In this document: positions 1-9,919 of the stretch, piece after piece
Layout: each line of letters starts with the position of its first letter
How positions within the stretch are numbered: the stretch's first letter is position 1
Source: Dyadobacter sp. CY312
Lineage (GTDB): Bacteria > Bacteroidota > Bacteroidia > Cytophagales > Spirosomataceae
Assembly: GCF_021390535.1 (NCBI RefSeq)
Contig: NZ_JAJUXG010000025.1
Span: forward strand, 1-64,000
DNA: 64,000 nt
Reading direction: 5' to 3'
The notes under the pieces: generated by a model
Seen by the model: only the letters and a program-made list of their open reading frames with translations
The model's database searches: none
Told to the model about the DNA's origin: nothing
Translations under genes and position numbers: made by a program

Positions 1-509
1 TCTGGAAGTTGACCGATTCGGACACCATCACCGTTTTTAGGCGCATACTTATAGCGTATGTATCTTTTGATCAAAAAGCGGGCAGGTTCATAATCGAGCT
101 CGTCGGTAACTTCCTTGCCAATACATACCATTTCAGAAAGATCGCCAGTGGGGTAAATCTCGATCGCCCGGCGACCCGGTTCTTCGACAGGTAAGTGCGA
201 TGGAAGTGCTGCACGGCCTTTGTGATTAGGCCTGCTACGGACGTAACTGATCTTTTCTTTCAGGATTTCTTCTTGTGCGGCAATTTGATCGGCGGGCGCT
301 TCAAAGGGGAGTGCAATCTGGGCAGGATCACTTTCGAAGCGTTCCCGTTTTTGCCCAAACTGCATCCGCTTGTACATCGCAAGCTGCGATTTGAGATAAG
401 CATTTTCATCTTCCAACTCTGCAATACGCACTTCATTGTAGGACTGCTTTTCCTTGTTTACAAGGGCTATTAGTTCTTCTTTTGAAAGCGATTCCAGAGA
501 CATATCCAT
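1..509 (-). CDS. tnpC: IS66 transposase TnpC, N-terminal part
   Basis: DDE transposase of IS66 elements; only the first 169 codons are in the window. Translation from 509 starts MDMSLESLSKEELIALV; a second ATG lies at 503. It has the family's N-terminal layout: a coiled coil (ELEDENAYLKSQLAMYKRMQ), the FGQKRERF motif, and the region before the zinc-binding part (RPNHKGRAALPSHLPVEEPG). The frame is open to the window edge. The catalytic domain lies outside, so intactness cannot be judged. It follows tnpB, as usual. Confidence 0.85.
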   Translation of the reverse strand, partial: MDMSLESLSKEELIALVNKEKQSYNEVRIAELEDENAYLKSQLAMYKRMQFGQKRERFESDPAQIALPFEAPADQIAAQEEILKEKISYVRSRPNHKGRAALPSHLPVEEPGRRAIEIYPTGDLSEMVCIGKEVTDELDYEPARFLIKRYIRYKYAPKNGDGVRIGQLP

Positions 510-566
510 GCACTAAAGATACAGATCCGGAAGCATTTCAGCTAATAAAATGTGCCTTTTTTGCAC

Positions 567-923
567 CTAAATGTGGAATATCGTCTTCTGTATGCTCTTT
601 TGTATCTGTATGCCCTCTACCATCAGAACTAGCTCAGCCCAACTCATAGATACGCGTCCATCCATTGCTTTGGGTAGAGAAAACGTTCCTTTTCAAGTCG
701 TTTATAATATAAAACAAAGCCCCCGTTTTCCCAATGCAGCAATTTGATATGGCTCCGGGGCCGGTTCAGAAATACGAATACTTCACCGCTTGTTGGATTA
801 CGGCCCAGCTCTGTACTTACAAGGCCACAAAGCCCGTCAAAGTGGTCCGCCACCGCGGCCCTTACGCATATCACAACGGCCCTGGTAAAGAAAATAGTGG
901 TGCGATGAACTCAGACTGAACAT
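567..923 (-). pseudogene. tnpB: IS66 accessory protein TnpB, two frameshifts
   Basis: The family N-terminus is read from 923 (MFSLSSSHHYFLYQGRCDMR), then the frame stops early. The core continues in another frame at about 650-850 (GLCGLVSTEL, VFLNRPRSHIKLLHWENGG, YYKRLEK). The C-terminus returns to the first frame (MSWAELVLMVEGI) and ends at 567. The first shift looks like a 16-base insertion near 856-871, the second like a one-base loss near 650. The two changes are compensating in phase, but a stop codon intervenes. TnpB (PF05717) is usually about 115 residues and is needed for IS66 transposition. The start overlaps the tnpA stop. Confidence 0.8.
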
Positions 924-1216
924 CAGTAGAGCTTGATCAGTTGGGAAAGCACAGCAAGGTATTTCACTTGGTAATTTATCTTCACGCCATTTGGGTAGAC
1001 AATCTGGCAAGAATCACTTGATGCAGATTGTCGGCCTGATATCTGAACAAAGCCACCTACCTTTTCGGAAGGCAACCGCGCGGCCAACTTTTCTTTCCCC
1101 GCCCAGTAACCAAATTTGGCTACCGTCATGCCATGTGGCTTGCAAAATTCACTCTGAGTTAGGCCACTTTTACGCCATTCTCTTACTAATTTGAACATCT
1201 CTTCCGACTGATCCAT
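923..1216 (-). CDS. tnpA: IS66 accessory protein TnpA
   Basis: Small helix-turn-helix protein of IS66-type elements, 97 residues. The region MFKLVREWRKSGLTQSEFCK is the typical HTH start, followed by a linker and a short beta-rich tail (CQIVYPNGVKINYQV). It is the first gene of the element, 72 bp inside the predicted terminus, and its stop overlaps the tnpB start, as in other IS66 members. It appears intact although tnpB is not. Its exact role in transposition is poorly known for the family. Confidence 0.85.
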   Translation of the reverse strand: MDQSEEMFKLVREWRKSGLTQSEFCKPHGMTVAKFGYWAGKEKLAARLPSEKVGGFVQISGRQSASSDSCQIVYPNGVKINYQVKYLAVLSQLIKLY

Positions 1217-1288
1217 TTTGATTGGTTTTTAAGTCAAAAGTAAAAACCACGTTTCTAACAAGAAATATGTGGTTCATAGGATGCTTAC

Positions 1289-1673
1289 GTTGGGTTACAA
1301 TCAAACGCATGTTTAATTTCACAGGATTAACCACTTTACTCAAATAGCCATTGTTACCGGCTGCCAGCCACGATTTGATGCTATTTGCATCTACTACACT
1401 GCTAATGACCAAAATGATAATTCCTTTGTATGCTTTTCGGCAGGTAGCAATAAAGTTTAAAACATTCTGGCCGGGGATGATCAGGTCTGTGATAACGGTG
1501 GTGTAAATTTCGATCGTAAGACCCTTTGTGGTACGCTCTACAGACGAAAAAATATTAATTGTTGATTCTGGTGGCAAAATTTAAAGTAATAATTCTCTGA
1601 ACCCCTCAGCTACCAGTGCATGGTCATCAAGGAGCATCACTTTGACCGCCGGACCATTGTTGGTATCATTCAT
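1289..1673 (-). pseudogene. response regulator receiver domain, frameshifted and cut by IS66
   Basis: Starting at 1673 the minus strand encodes a receiver start (VKVMLLDDHALVAEGFRELL) with the acidic Asp pair, then stops. The domain resumes in another frame (VITDLIIPGQNVLNFIATCR) with the phospho-acceptor Asp in VITD, then ILVISS and GYLSKVVNPVKLN with the conserved Lys. Reading reaches 1289, where IS66 begins. The C-terminal output domain, probably LuxR-type HTH, would lie past the IS, outside the window. There are two lesions: an indel near 1580 and the IS insertion. It is divergent from the LuxR regulator at 1902 and was probably its paralogue. Confidence 0.75.
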
Positions 1674-1715
1674 GGGAGTGTAATTTTTGCCCAAAAGTAT
1701 CACATAATCCTGACC

Positions 1716-1743
1716 AAAAATTACTATAATTATAGTAATTTTT
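1716..1743. promoter_or_regulatory. 28-bp perfect palindrome between divergent regulators
   Basis: The half-site AAAAATTACTATAA is followed directly by its exact reverse complement. It lies between two divergent response-regulator genes, 43 bp upstream of the broken one and 159 bp upstream of the intact one. A dimeric-regulator operator is the natural guess. The sequence is very AT-rich, so a cruciform or bidirectional terminator is possible, though no gene ends here. Confidence 0.5.
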
Positions 1744-1901
1744 TGATATTTCATAGTAGAAAAATACTAGCATTGGATAATTGTTTTGCTATATCAAACA
1801 ACAGAAATTTGTATTGTCAATTTTACGATTAATCTATCGGTCTCCGAAATGGATATCGTCAAGTAGGCTAGCTATTGTTTGAATCTTCATCACTTATTAC
1901 T

Positions 1902-2534
1902 ATGTCCTCTATCGCAATTATTGACCAGTTCCCAATTGTTAGGTCTGGCTTGGATCTTTTTATTAGAAGCAATTTTAAAGATACCACCGTACTCGAATCC
2001 ACTAGTTTTTACGATTTTCATCATGTCAGTCAAAATGCAAGTCCAGATTTATTTATAATCGGAGCCACTATTGAGACAATTAATAGTCAGTGTGATTTTA
2101 TTACACAATACATTCGGACAAATAAAAGTACTAAGGTAATTGTCTACGATGACTGTCCGACTTTTGCAAAATTATCGCTCTATTTTAAATCCGGAGTTAC
2201 AGGGTATATCACAAAGTCATCCGGAATGGATGAGCTATTGAATTGCATCTTAGACGTTCAGATTGGCAAGAAGTATATCAGTAATGAAATTCTGGATGTC
2301 ATGCTGTCCCACTGGTTTCCTGCCAGGAATAAAGGTTCTGTAAAGAGAGCATACAAATTAACGCCGCGGGAAAATGAAATTGTGAATCTCTTGCTGGAAG
2401 GAAATTCGGTATCAGCTATTTCTAAAAATTTGAATAGAAAAACATCTACTATTAGTACTATTAAAAAAAACGTGTTTAAAAAACTTGGTATAAGCAATCT
2501 GCTGGAGCTGAAAGACTCTATGGTGGGTTTCTAA
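1902..2534 (+). CDS. LuxR/NarL-type response regulator with degenerate receiver
   Basis: About 210 residues from the ATG at 1902 (an in-frame ATG at 1875 adds nine). Residues 1-120 have the receiver fold: IAIID near the N-terminus, then PDLFIIG, and GYITKSS with the conserved Lys. The position normally holding the phospho-acceptor Asp (consensus PDLVIID) is Gly, about residue 54, so it probably cannot be phosphorylated in the usual way. The C-terminus is a LuxR helix-turn-helix (LTPRENEIVNLLLEGNSVSA, then STIKKNVFKKLGI). No kinase is adjacent. Genes downstream encode T9SS surface proteins, but a regulatory link is only a guess. Confidence 0.85.
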   Translation: MSSIAIIDQFPIVRSGLDLFIRSNFKDTTVLESTSFYDFHHVSQNASPDLFIIGATIETINSQCDFITQYIRTNKSTKVIVYDDCPTFAKLSLYFKSGVTGYITKSSGMDELLNCILDVQIGKKYISNEILDVMLSHWFPARNKGSVKRAYKLTPRENEIVNLLLEGNSVSAISKNLNRKTSTISTIKKNVFKKLGISNLLELKDSMVGF

Positions 2535-2581
2535 AGTAAATTCAATAACGCATAAATACACAATTCATCAACACATGAATG

Positions 2582-2800
2582 TATCCAAACCCGGTAAGCG
2601 CACAGCCCAATATTGATAATATAGATTCTGACAAGATTCAAAAAGTGATTCTGTATAACATGACTGGTAAAGCAGTTTATACTAACAATGGAATAATAAA
2701 AACACCAATAGATATGACCAGTTGACATACAGGGACTTATGTGTTGGCGATAACAATGAAAAACGGAAGTGCAATTTCGCGGACGGACCATTGTAAAAAA
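2582..2800 (+). pseudogene. orphan T9SS type A sorting domain remnant
   Basis: Between the LuxR regulator and the first large surface protein, the frame from 2582 reads YPNPVSAQPN, then KIQKVILYNMTGKAVYTN, then PIDMTS, a stop, and HTGTYVLAITMKNGSAISRT. This is a T9SS C-terminal sorting domain: YPNP opening, a MTGK-V-Y turn, and a GTYVL strand. One stop sits where Leu is expected, a small indel spoils the last strand, and the frame is closed just upstream. It is therefore the leftover 3' end of a lost surface-protein gene. The rest of 2535-3090 shows nothing else I can support. Confidence 0.65.
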
Positions 2801-3090
2801 AATAAATTTTATCTCCAAGAGATACTATCATCCAATCATATGTGAAAGTGAATGGATTAATCGTTGTCAAGAAATTACAAACACAGTAAGTTCCAATCTC
2901 ACACTAGTCAGTTTCCATATGATATCCAGGCAATAATCTAATATACGTCGAAATTCTTGGCTGTCATGTTTTTTGTAAGAACTTAAAATCTAAAAATATT
3001 CGAATTTATTCGATACTTTTTAAATTTTCTTATGTCTAAGCACGTAACAGATGTCCAGACAGTTTTATTCATTTTAAATAAGTTAAGTTT

Positions 3091-6000
3091 ATGATTTCAT
3101 TTTTCAGTTCATCGCAGGTGCGAACTATTAATCCGCATATGTCTCCGCATGAACGGCATAGGGCTTTCAGATTGTATGCTGCATGCTACTTTTTGTTATT
3201 GATATCCTTTGTAACATTCAGTGGTACAAGCTACGGGCAGTGCCCGACCGCTATCTCCATTACAGCACCACCAGATGTTGTTGGCGCGACATGTCCGTCA
3301 TCGGGGCAAGTTACCATTCACTCGAATGTAGAAACAATATCAACAGCAACTTATCAGATCATTTCTGCAACGCAAATTGGTTCGACTACCCCATTGGTAG
3401 GATATCAGACCACTGCACAAAGTTCTAATAACTTCTCAAGCCTGGCTGCGGGTGATTATACTGTAAGGATCTCCTGCGGAACTGTTTTTGAGGATGTTAC
3501 CTTTACCATTAACGATCTATATACGCCACTGACTTTAACGCCAACTGTGAGCAATGTATGCGCAGGGGGTGCCATGGGTGGTACGATTACTGCAGCTGCT
3601 ACAGGTGGAAAATCGCCACTAACTTATGGCTTTTTGCAATCAACCAACGCGGCGGAACCTGATGCTAATTTTAGCTATCAAGCGTCAAATGTCTTTACTG
3701 CACCTGGTTTTGGTACATATCAGGTAAGAGTAAAAGATGCCTGTAACAACTTTACAACGGTATCTGTAGATGTGCAGCCAAGTTCTCCAAAAGCCACTAT
3801 TACAATAGCTACTCGTTCATATAGCTGTAGTGAAATTTTAATGAACGGATCAATTCTAAAAACGGCATCAGGAACTATTAACCCCACTAATTCGGGGTAT
3901 AAAGTAGAACTTTATTATATCAGCGACGCAGATCCTTGCACACAACCTGCTACTCCTGCAAGTGGAGCAACTGGCACGACAATAAATGTAAATTCCGCGT
4001 CAGATCTAAATCTTCATGTTCCGGCCAACACTCAAAAATTATTTTACCGCGTAATCTCTCCTTGCGGTGAAGTAACAACCGGGTGCCAGGATTTAACGCC
4101 ATTGGTTTTCTCTGCAACTGCCGCTGTACATCTTGGATGTCCAGATGGGGATGCGGTTTCTTTGGCAATCAGGCCCAATGGATCAGCCTCTTACACCGCT
4201 GTTGTGCAGGGATTTAATTCGAGCAATAATCCGGTAGCCCCTAATGGGACATCATATAGTTTCCCTGCAAATTCTGCAATTACGGGTGTCCCTTATGCCG
4301 ATCATTATAGCTATACCGTAACTGATGCTTGCGGAAGAACATTTTCTGGTACTGCTGATACACCAGTTTCCGGAGACGGTACGGCTGTAAATAGTATCAC
4401 ACCTGGTTTGAATTGTACTAATGTCGTAGGTACAAGTCAGATCAGCGTGAATATATCGGGCTATATTCCAGACCAGGATGCGGCTAGTATTTCTCTATTA
4501 GATGCCACAAATACAGTGGTGGCAGTAGCATCATCTTATAATACGCAAACGGGAACAATTGTTTTCAACAATATACCTGCTGGTGGCTATACCATAAGAT
4601 TTGCTCCAAATGATGCCGCTTGTGCTTCTGTTACTAATATTCCGATAACGATACCTCCATATTCTAAACCTCTGATTTTCTCCCTGGACGGGACATCATC
4701 TCAACTATGTGGCGGTACAGGTACTATTACTTCAAATCTTACTTATAATGCAAGTTCAGCAAGTTCTACGGTATCTTATGCGTTACTGAATGGTTCAACC
4801 GTGATAAGCACAAACGCAAGTGGTATATTTACTAATCTTGCAGCTGGAACGTATACTTTGAGAGCCACAGCAACTACAGGATGTGGATTGTCTAGTCTAA
4901 TCGCAACAAAAGTTCTGACTATCCAGCCAACTGGCTCGGATCCTGTAGTTGTAAAAAAGCTGGGTATCAATTGCAGCAACGATCCCGCAACAGGTATCGC
5001 AGTCTTTGAATTCAGCGGTTTTGGGCCATTCCTTTTGGAGATGAAGAAGACGACAGAGACAAACTTTACGACCGTTGGCGCTGCTGTTCCCAATAATTAT
5101 ACGGCAACTGGTTTGTCTGCCGATACAGATTACGATGTACGAATTACTGACAAATGCGGAAAGACGGTAGTTGCTCAGGTATCAGTAAAGCCTTTGGTTG
5201 CCGTAATGGTTACCAATTCTGCGCAGCCTTGCCTTAATCAGCCCTACACATTAAGTGTGGAGGAAATTACAGGTGCTACCTATTCATGGACATTTAACGG
5301 AGCACCGTTAACCGGGGTAACAGGCAAAGATATTGTATTTGGAAGTTACACAGCTGCCAACAATGGTACCTATCAATGCACCATAAAGTTGGGCGATTGT
5401 ATCACACGGATTACAACAGTTAATCTGAACAGCATCAATTGCAGTCAACCACTGGCCAAATCAGGATTAGGAGACTTTGTATGGAACGATACCAATAAGG
5501 ACGGAATCCAGGATGCATCAGAAGCGGGTCAGAGCGGAATTACAGTAACGTTATTTGCTGCAGACGGAACAACTGTGGTTGCTACCACCACCACAGATGC
5601 GAATGGTTATTACAATTTCTCTAATTTAACAGCGGGCTCTTACGTTGTAGGCTTTAGTGGCCTGCCAAGCAGTTATATATTTTCTCCTAATAGCGGTGTA
5701 TTAAACGATGCGAACAACAGTGATGCGGCTACAACGGGGAAAACGGGAGTAATAACACTTGCTGATAATGAGTTTAATCTTAACATCGATGCTGGTATTT
5801 ACAACACCACGCTTCCTGTAACACTAATCAGCTTCACTGCGAAAATGATTGAGAAGAATGTCCGTCTAAACTGGTCTACATCCACGGAGATGAACAGCGA
5901 TCATTTCGAAATCGAACATAGCGTAGATGCGAAATCCTGGATTAAAATAGGTACGATAAAATCTAACGGAGAGAGTGCTACTGCGAAAAATTACACTTTC

Positions 6001-6345
6001 GTGGATCCACACACTGTAGCAGGTCAGAATTTTTACAGACTACGAATGGTAGACACTGATCTGAGTTTTGCTTACAGCCGTATCGTAAGTGTTCAAGCGG
6101 ATGAGCAAGAGAAATTATCGGTGTATCCCAACCCAGTGTCAGATATCTTATTCATTAAAAATTTAACTTCCAATCCTGTAAGTGAACTTACAATGATCAG
6201 CACGACTGGTCAGGTTGTTTATCAAACTCAATCGGTAACATCAGATGGTATCAATCTAAGGAAATTGCCCACAGGTATTTATACTGTACGAATGAAACAG
6301 TCAAACGGATCTGTGGAGAGTATTAAAGTACTTGTAGCAAGATAA
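3091..6345 (+). CDS. large T9SS-exported surface protein with SdrD B-like domain
   Basis: 1084 residues, secreted. A signal peptide follows the in-frame ATG at 3139 (hydrophobic LYAACYFLLLISFVTFSGTS, then YGQ), which may be the true start. Residues about 45-700 are repeated Thr/Ser/Gly-rich beta-sandwich units with paired Cys. An Ig-like unit follows (YSWTFNGAPLTG), then an SdrD B-like domain around 790-910 (LGDFVWNDTNKDGIQDASE, GYYNFSNLTAGSY) with probable Ca-binding Asp residues. Next is the usual pre-sorting module (LPVTLISFTAK) and a T9SS type A domain from YPNPVSD to the C-terminus (GIYTVRMKQSNGS). Probable role is adhesion or matrix; no catalytic motif was seen. It is transcribed like the next paralogue but separated from it by 615 bp. 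Confidence 0.85.
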   Translation: MISFFSSSQVRTINPHMSPHERHRAFRLYAACYFLLLISFVTFSGTSYGQCPTAISITAPPDVVGATCPSSGQVTIHSNVETISTATYQIISATQIGSTTPLVGYQTTAQSSNNFSSLAAGDYTVRISCGTVFEDVTFTINDLYTPLTLTPTVSNVCAGGAMGGTITAAATGGKSPLTYGFLQSTNAAEPDANFSYQASNVFTAPGFGTYQVRVKDACNNFTTVSVDVQPSSPKATITIATRSYSCSEILMNGSILKTASGTINPTNSGYKVELYYISDADPCTQPATPASGATGTTINVNSASDLNLHVPANTQKLFYRVISPCGEVTTGCQDLTPLVFSATAAVHLGCPDGDAVSLAIRPNGSASYTAVVQGFNSSNNPVAPNGTSYSFPANSAITGVPYADHYSYTVTDACGRTFSGTADTPVSGDGTAVNSITPGLNCTNVVGTSQISVNISGYIPDQDAASISLLDATNTVVAVASSYNTQTGTIVFNNIPAGGYTIRFAPNDAACASVTNIPITIPPYSKPLIFSLDGTSSQLCGGTGTITSNLTYNASSASSTVSYALLNGSTVISTNASGIFTNLAAGTYTLRATATTGCGLSSLIATKVLTIQPTGSDPVVVKKLGINCSNDPATGIAVFEFSGFGPFLLEMKKTTETNFTTVGAAVPNNYTATGLSADTDYDVRITDKCGKTVVAQVSVKPLVAVMVTNSAQPCLNQPYTLSVEEITGATYSWTFNGAPLTGVTGKDIVFGSYTAANNGTYQCTIKLGDCITRITTVNLNSINCSQPLAKSGLGDFVWNDTNKDGIQDASEAGQSGITVTLFAADGTTVVATTTTDANGYYNFSNLTAGSYVVGFSGLPSSYIFSPNSGVLNDANNSDAATTGKTGVITLADNEFNLNIDAGIYNTTLPVTLISFTAKMIEKNVRLNWSTSTEMNSDHFEIEHSVDAKSWIKIGTIKSNGESATAKNYTFVDPHTVAGQNFYRLRMVDTDLSFAYSRIVSVQADEQEKLSVYPNPVSDILFIKNLTSNPVSELTMISTTGQVVYQTQSVTSDGINLRKLPTGIYTVRMKQSNGSVESIKVLVAR

Positions 6346-6960
6346 TCAGACCATGCACCTTACATACTTTTAAAGTGGTTATCGGGTCAAATTGAGTGAA
6401 ATGAGAAAGCATCAAATTTGATCCTTCTAGCATGTTAAAAATAGTCATTCGCTTGCTGTTGGAATGAGGCTGTCTTATGTTGAAAAACAAGTCCAGGATT
6501 AAATTTTAGGCTTATTTTTTAAATTTTGACAATAGGTTATTAATCTTCCGTTGAAATGTGTTAACCTAAAAGGTTAGCTCATTTTAACGGGATTCCATAA
6601 ATCACACCTCTCTTAGTGAACATCTTCTTTTAAAGAGTCATAGTCTTGCTATTATGTTATATAAATGCGCGACGCAAACTCAAAATAGTGAACAGCCTAG
6701 GTGATAGCGTCACAGACTTTTCCTTCCATTGCAAAGTTTTGGCTGGCTTCCATTGCCTTCTAAAATCTCATCCATTGAACTTGTAAGTAATCCATTTCAA
6801 CAAAAATATCTGCGTCGTTTTCTGAATCTCTTAATCGTTTCGAGGGGATTGCCCGTATATATCTGTACATAAAAAATAATGGCATAATATAATTCTACTA
6901 CTTACAATAAAGCTGATTAATTTTTATTTTTATTCAATATTTAACTTTATACTCACTTAT
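6346..6960. other. intergenic, no supported gene
   Basis: About 615 AT-rich bases between two surface-protein genes. I see no start-to-stop frame of convincing length, no strong terminator and no clear -7 element. A minus-strand reading at about 6680-6870 stays open for some 35 codons but matches no family I know, so I do not call it. Confidence 0.5.
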
Positions 6961-9765
6961 ATGAAAACTCTACTAAAAACGTATTTATTTGTTGTGCTCC
7001 TAGCCTTAGGATCCGGCGCAAGCATTGTTAATGCGCAGACTTGTGCTACTGTTGAGCGCTTTCAAACCACAACATTTGTAAGGCTCCCCGCAGGAGCAGG
7101 TGGCAATGTTCCGGTAGGAGGATATAGTCAAAGCGGGTGGATAGGCAGTGGGGCAGGCAACTTTGATAGAGGAACCGGAAGTGTTTATTTTAGCGATAAC
7201 ACCAACACCCAAACGTTTACACAAGCCGTAACGAGTGTAAACCTGAAAGGGACAGGCGCCACATTTAGTATGAGCTTTGCGGCTTCCAATGGGAACTCGC
7301 TTAACTTTCCATATGATGGCAACCAAGCCGATTTGAGGGTCACTTACGCAGGAGTTGTATACGCAACAATATCAACTTCAAATGGAACTGCCACCACCGG
7401 TGCCGGTACGATAACCTTTTTTAACGGCGCTGTAAATGCTGCTAACGGCTAAAACGCTTCTTATACTTACAATCTTACCCCTAATGGTGGTGTTCGCGTT
7501 ACCAACACTCTGAGCATAACATTACCTGTAACAGTACCAAATTCCGGATCTTTCGCCATAGCATTTGTACCTAATACCAATGCTGTGGATCCTCAAAACT
7601 TTGCAGATGATTATGATGTCTTTACCGCTTCATTATTGTCATGTCCAATTGTGTATTCAGGGACTATTTTAAATGATACGAATGGTTTAACCGATAACCT
7701 GGTCAATGGAACGCCCATCAATACTACAATTGTAACTGGTTTGCAAGTTGCTTTATACGACGCGCTAGGTAACATTGTTCCCGGTACCACAACCAATGTA
7801 AATGCTGATGGTACGTACAATATTCCATATTCAGAAACCGGTACGTTTACAGTGCGTTTATTGAATATGCCATCAGCATATGTAAATACCGGTGAGTCGT
7901 CCAACGGCACAGGTACCGTTCCGGATGGCATAGCTGATGGCATCGTCAGCTCATATACTATTTTGGATGCAAATACGAATACAGATAAACCCAATGGCAA
8001 TATTGGTATTGAGCAGTCACCAGAAACTGCAATCAGTTCTTTGGCTAACCAGCCCAACCCGGGTGGCAGCAATGTAGTAACAATACCCCCTGCTTCCTTC
8101 ACAACGAGCACAAATGGAGATCCTAATACGGGTGACGAAGCACCAGGCGTAGTGAGTTTTATCAAAATCACGGCATTTCCTGCAAATGTAACAAGCATTG
8201 TGATTGACGGAGTTTCCTATACAAACCTGGCGGCAATCAATGTTGCATATCCAAGTGGCATTCCAACGGATGCAAGCGGTGCACCCACTGTCACTGTCGG
8301 GGTTGATCCGATAGACGGAGCAGTAACTGTGGTACTGCCAATAGCAGCGGTAGACAATGCAGGAGTACAAGATCCTACTCCGGGAAGTATCACAATACCC
8401 TTTTCTGATGCCCTTATATCTGTTGGCGGTAATGTATGGAATGATGCTAACGGAGATGCAACCAGGGATGGTTCGGAGCCTTTCACAAATGGCGGAGGGT
8501 TATTTGCCAATCTGACAGATGCCTCAGGAGCGGTAATTGCTTCCGTACCGGTAGACGCGGTAACGGGTCAATACAATTTCTCGAATGTATCACCCAATAC
8601 AGCATATTCGATTGTCCTGACAGAAACGAGCCAATCCAACGGCACAGTCCTGACCGCATCGGATCTTCCTGGCGGATGGGAGAATACGGGGATTAACCTG
8701 AATGGTACGGCCGATGCTGGCAACCAAACCGGAATCATCGCGCTGACTACATCGACCATTGATGTCACTAGTGCCAACTTTGGGATCGAGCAAACGCCAA
8801 CGGCAGATGATAAGACAATTACGGGTATTCCGAATTCTACTTTCAGTCCAACTCCTCCTTCTGGTTTCCCCCCGGTAGCTGGTTATGTGGCTGTTGGAAT
8901 GGACAATCCTGCATTGCAACCGCTAAGTGGGAGCGATCCGGAAGATTGTGCTGTATCGGCATCTTGTAATACGGGATCTACTTTTGTAATTGAGTCAATC
9001 AAAACAAGTAATACGAAACTGTACTACGATTTTCCTGGTGTAGGTGTTCAGGAAGTTGTTGCGGGTACTTCTACCGGAACAATCCCGGATTTTGATCCTT
9101 CCAAAATGGTGATATACGGTGCAATTGGATCTGGTGATTCTGCTGATCCGCTTGTGTTTACCTATCAGTTGGTAGATGCCGCAGGTATTGTCTCGCCCCC
9201 GGCTACCTATACAGTATCTTCGGTATCACCGCTTCCTGTTTTGCTAACAAGCTTCACTGCCAAAAAAGGAGAGGGGCTAAGCGCCAGACTGGACTGGGCC
9301 ACTACCGCAGAGAGTAACAGTCTTAAATTTGAAATACAACATAGCAAAGACGCCAAAAAGTGGAATGTAATAGGCAATGTAGACGCAAAAGGTGACAGTA
9401 AAGAAAGGGTTATTTACAACTATACACACACTACACCATCAAGTGGTGAAAACCTTTATCGGTTGAGAATGGTAGATCAGGATGGGACATTTGCTTACAG
9501 CAGGATTGAGACTGTAATCTTCGCAATTGCTTCACTGTATCCCAATCCGACATCAGATAAAATAAATATCAGTCTAAACAACGCACCTATTGGCGAGGTA
9601 ATAAGGGTAAAGCTGATTGGAATGGATGGAAAAGTTGTTTATGCATCAAACAGGCTGGAAGATGGTTGGATAGACGTTAAGAATTTGAAAGCCGGAACCT
9701 ATGTAGTAGCAGTTACTTTGAAAAACGGGACAACACAAAATTCAAAAATTGTGATTGCTAAATAA
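6961..9765 (+). pseudogene. T9SS surface protein interrupted by one in-frame TAA
   Basis: A single continuous frame of 935 codons from ATG 6961 to 9765, closed only by TAA at 7450-7452. Sequence on both sides of the stop is of one kind, and no shift is needed. The product would have a signal peptide (LFVVLLALGSGASIVNAQ), a beta-rich N-terminal region, SdrD B-like segments (GNVWNDANGDATRDGSEP, YNFSNVSPNT), the LPVLLTSFTAK module shared with the preceding gene, and a T9SS type A tail (LYPNPTSDK, GTYVVAVTLKNG). The part after the stop has only a GTG at 7585 and no signal peptide, so it should not be exported by itself. Nonsense mutation, sequencing error or readthrough are the options. Confidence 0.75.
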
Positions 9766-9782
9766 GTGAACTAGAATATGGT

Positions 9783-9826
9783 AATACAGGTATCCTTCCG
9801 GAAATTTTCGGAAGGATACCTGTATT
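9783..9826 (+). terminator. hairpin terminator after the surface-protein gene
   Basis: A perfect 18-bp stem, AATACAGGTATCCTTCCG, an 8-base loop GAAATTTT, and the exact complement, beginning 18 bases after the stop at 9765. The T-tract after it is weak, so it may act as a 3'-end stabiliser as well. Confidence 0.75.
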
Positions 9827-9919
9827 ATATAGGTCTCTTGTTTTGGTTAGATAGATAGAATTGAAAGAGCGCTTTTTGTTAAATCTATTTTTAAACTATC
9901 TACACTCTGAATTTTTTTC

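Larger units (their letters stand above)
1..1288 (-). mobile_element. IS66-family insertion sequence, partial (runs off left edge)
   Basis: The three characteristic IS66 genes follow one another on the minus strand (tnpA, tnpB, tnpC). The outer end is placed near 1288, where the minus strand reads inward GTAAGCATCC; IS66 ends typically begin GTAAG. The reading frame of a response-regulator gene continues up to this point and stops matching beyond it, which independently supports the boundary. The other end lies outside the window, so the 8-bp target duplication typical of IS66 cannot be checked. tnpB is broken, so this copy is probably not autonomous. Confidence 0.85.

Noticed and set aside
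6680..6870. Minus-strand remnant of a transposase or regulator
   Set aside because: A 35-codon stretch reads openly but matched no motif I could name; too weak to call.
7585..9765. Separate gene starting at GTG 7585
   Set aside because: It is the same frame as the ORF from 6961, separated only by TAA at 7450-7452; it has no signal peptide or start context of its own.
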